Below are positions 53,477 through 54,101 of a DNA stretch of 54,101 nt, piece after piece; the first letter of the stretch is position 1, and every line of letters begins with the position of its first letter. The translations under genes were made by a program, and so were the position numbers. This DNA comes from Lachnospiraceae bacterium (GTDB lineage: Bacteria; Bacillota; Clostridia; Lachnospirales; Lachnospiraceae): contig JAFUKH010000094.1 in the NCBI GenBank assembly GCA_017467845.1, forward strand, positions 1 to 54,101. The letters are read 5' to 3'. A model generated the notes under the pieces. The model saw only the letters and a list, made by a program, of their open reading frames with translations. It made no database searches and was not told the origin of the DNA.

Positions 53477-53495
53477 ATATGGCAACTTGCTTTTT

Positions 53496-54101
53496 TTACG
53501 CTTCCTTTGTTTTCAAGTAATCTAGCCTCTCCATCTCTGCAATTGCATCCTCCGATTTGATATGCGTATAGGTATCAAGCGTCACAGAAATATCTCCGTG
53601 TCCCATGATATACTGCAATACCTTTGGATTCATCCCCGACTTCGCCATATTGGTGCAAAACGTATGTCTACACACATGCGGCGTAATCTGAGGTAACTGC
53701 ACACGATAAATCTTATTATACTTTGCAACAGAAAGCTGGAAGTATTTCTCCCAATGCAATGCCACTTTCGGCTTACCATTCTTGTCTAAGAATAGAAATC
53801 CTGAATACCCGTCTACAACCGGCTCAATCTTTGGCTTTGGACGCATCTTGATAATTCGCTTGAATGCATTCACTACATCCGGCGTCATCGGCACCTCACG
53901 AACACCGTTCTCTGTCTTCGTCTTCTCACAAATATACCTCATATCACTGGTACGCTGGAGCTGATGATTGACCTTGATGACTTTCTTCTTAAAATCAATG
54001 TCCTTAATCGTCAAACCACAAAACTCGCTGATACGAAGTCCGGTCTTGAACAAGATATAAATCGCATCATAGTACTGACTATAATGGTCGTCCTCCAAAA
54101 T
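53496..54101 (-). CDS. int: Tyrosine integrase of a second element, partial
   Basis: This is the C-terminal ~200 residues of an integrase closely related to the one at 44462, with all catalytic residues: Arg in TGLRISEFCGL, HVCRHTFC, MGHGD and Tyr in DTYTH. The gene is open to the window edge, so its N-terminus lies beyond 54101; the first in-window TTG codon is not the true start. Located ~300 bases from a second copy of the phosphatase 5' end, it marks the left end of a second element at the same site. Confidence 0.93.
   Translation of the reverse strand: MLEDDHYSQYYDAIYILFKTGLRISEFCGLTIKDIDFKKKVIKVNHQLQRTSDMRYICEKTKTENGVREVPMTPDVVNAFKRIIKMRPKPKIEPVVDGYSGFLFLDKNGKPKVALHWEKYFQLSVAKYNKIYRVQLPQITPHVCRHTFCTNMAKSGMNPKVLQYIMGHGDISVTLDTYTHIKSEDAIAEMERLDYLKTKEA

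Noticed and set aside
53496-54098. A complete 200-aa integrase starting at 54098
   Set aside because: The apparent start is a TTG inside the catalytic domain, aligned with internal residues of the integrase at 44462; the gene simply runs off the window.

Overview
The window looks like a gut or rumen Lachnospiraceae chromosome (Firmicutes, moderate G+C). The clues are Firmicute-type ribosome binding sites, the shared housekeeping block (ispD, t6A genes, rnz, mscL, tex, prfB, secA), a Ptb-Buk butyrate pair and an extensive intracellular pectin-degradation gene set. I cannot name the genus from the sequence.

Layout. (1) 1-623: the 5' end of a 16S rRNA gene on the minus strand, preceded by tRNA-Ser(GGA), tRNA-Ser(TGA) and a near-consensus promoter. 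(2) 800-9080: a pectin/rhamnogalacturonan locus. A solute-binding lipoprotein, two ABC permeases and an SGNH/CE12 acetylesterase face a membrane-anchored AraC-type regulator and a serine hydrolase. (3) 9093-24000: housekeeping genes, including prfB with its programmed +1 frameshift, secA and the tsaD/tsaB/tsaE/rimI set. (4) 24344-43759: an HD-GYP phosphodiesterase followed by a pectin/uronate catabolic region: pectin methylesterase, TIM-barrel isomerase, GH28 exo-polygalacturonase, uxaA, uxaB, a LacI regulator, uxaC, an AraC regulator, ptb-buk, a HAD hydrolase, GH51 arabinofuranosidase and a Gfo/Idh/MocA oxidoreductase. The enzymes lack signal peptides, so methylated or branched oligogalacturonides are probably imported and dismantled in the cytoplasm. 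LacI-type palindromes in front of uxaB, of lacI and of the transporter/AraC pair suggest that one regulator joins the two loci. (5) 44265-53170: an integrated mobile element of about 8.9 kb inserted in the first codons of a low-molecular-weight protein-tyrosine-phosphatase gene, followed by the integrase end of a second, related element that runs off the window.

The most striking content is in the mobile element. It encodes a circovirus-like (CRESS-DNA type) Rep with HUH endonuclease and SF3 helicase motifs. Just upstream of rep there is a perfect 10-bp stem whose loop, on the rep-coding strand, reads TAGTATTACC. This contains the NANTATTAC nonanucleotide of circovirus origins, and two tandem hexamers (GTGTCA) abut the stem, the same geometry as a circovirus origin. 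A TcpA/FtsK-like ATPase, a two-TM protein, a small possible ssDNA-binding protein, an excisionase-like protein and a tyrosine integrase complete the core. Cargo includes three zinc-ribbon proteins and an XRE regulator.

Intergenic DNA is also unusual. It holds an ~808-bp imperfect palindrome that contains the terminators of both flanking convergent genes, a 140-bp palindrome, a family of IR-bounded structured repeats with covarying stems, and an array of four GTATCT-N21-AGATAC inverted pairs, all with exactly the same spacing, upstream of the polygalacturonase operon.
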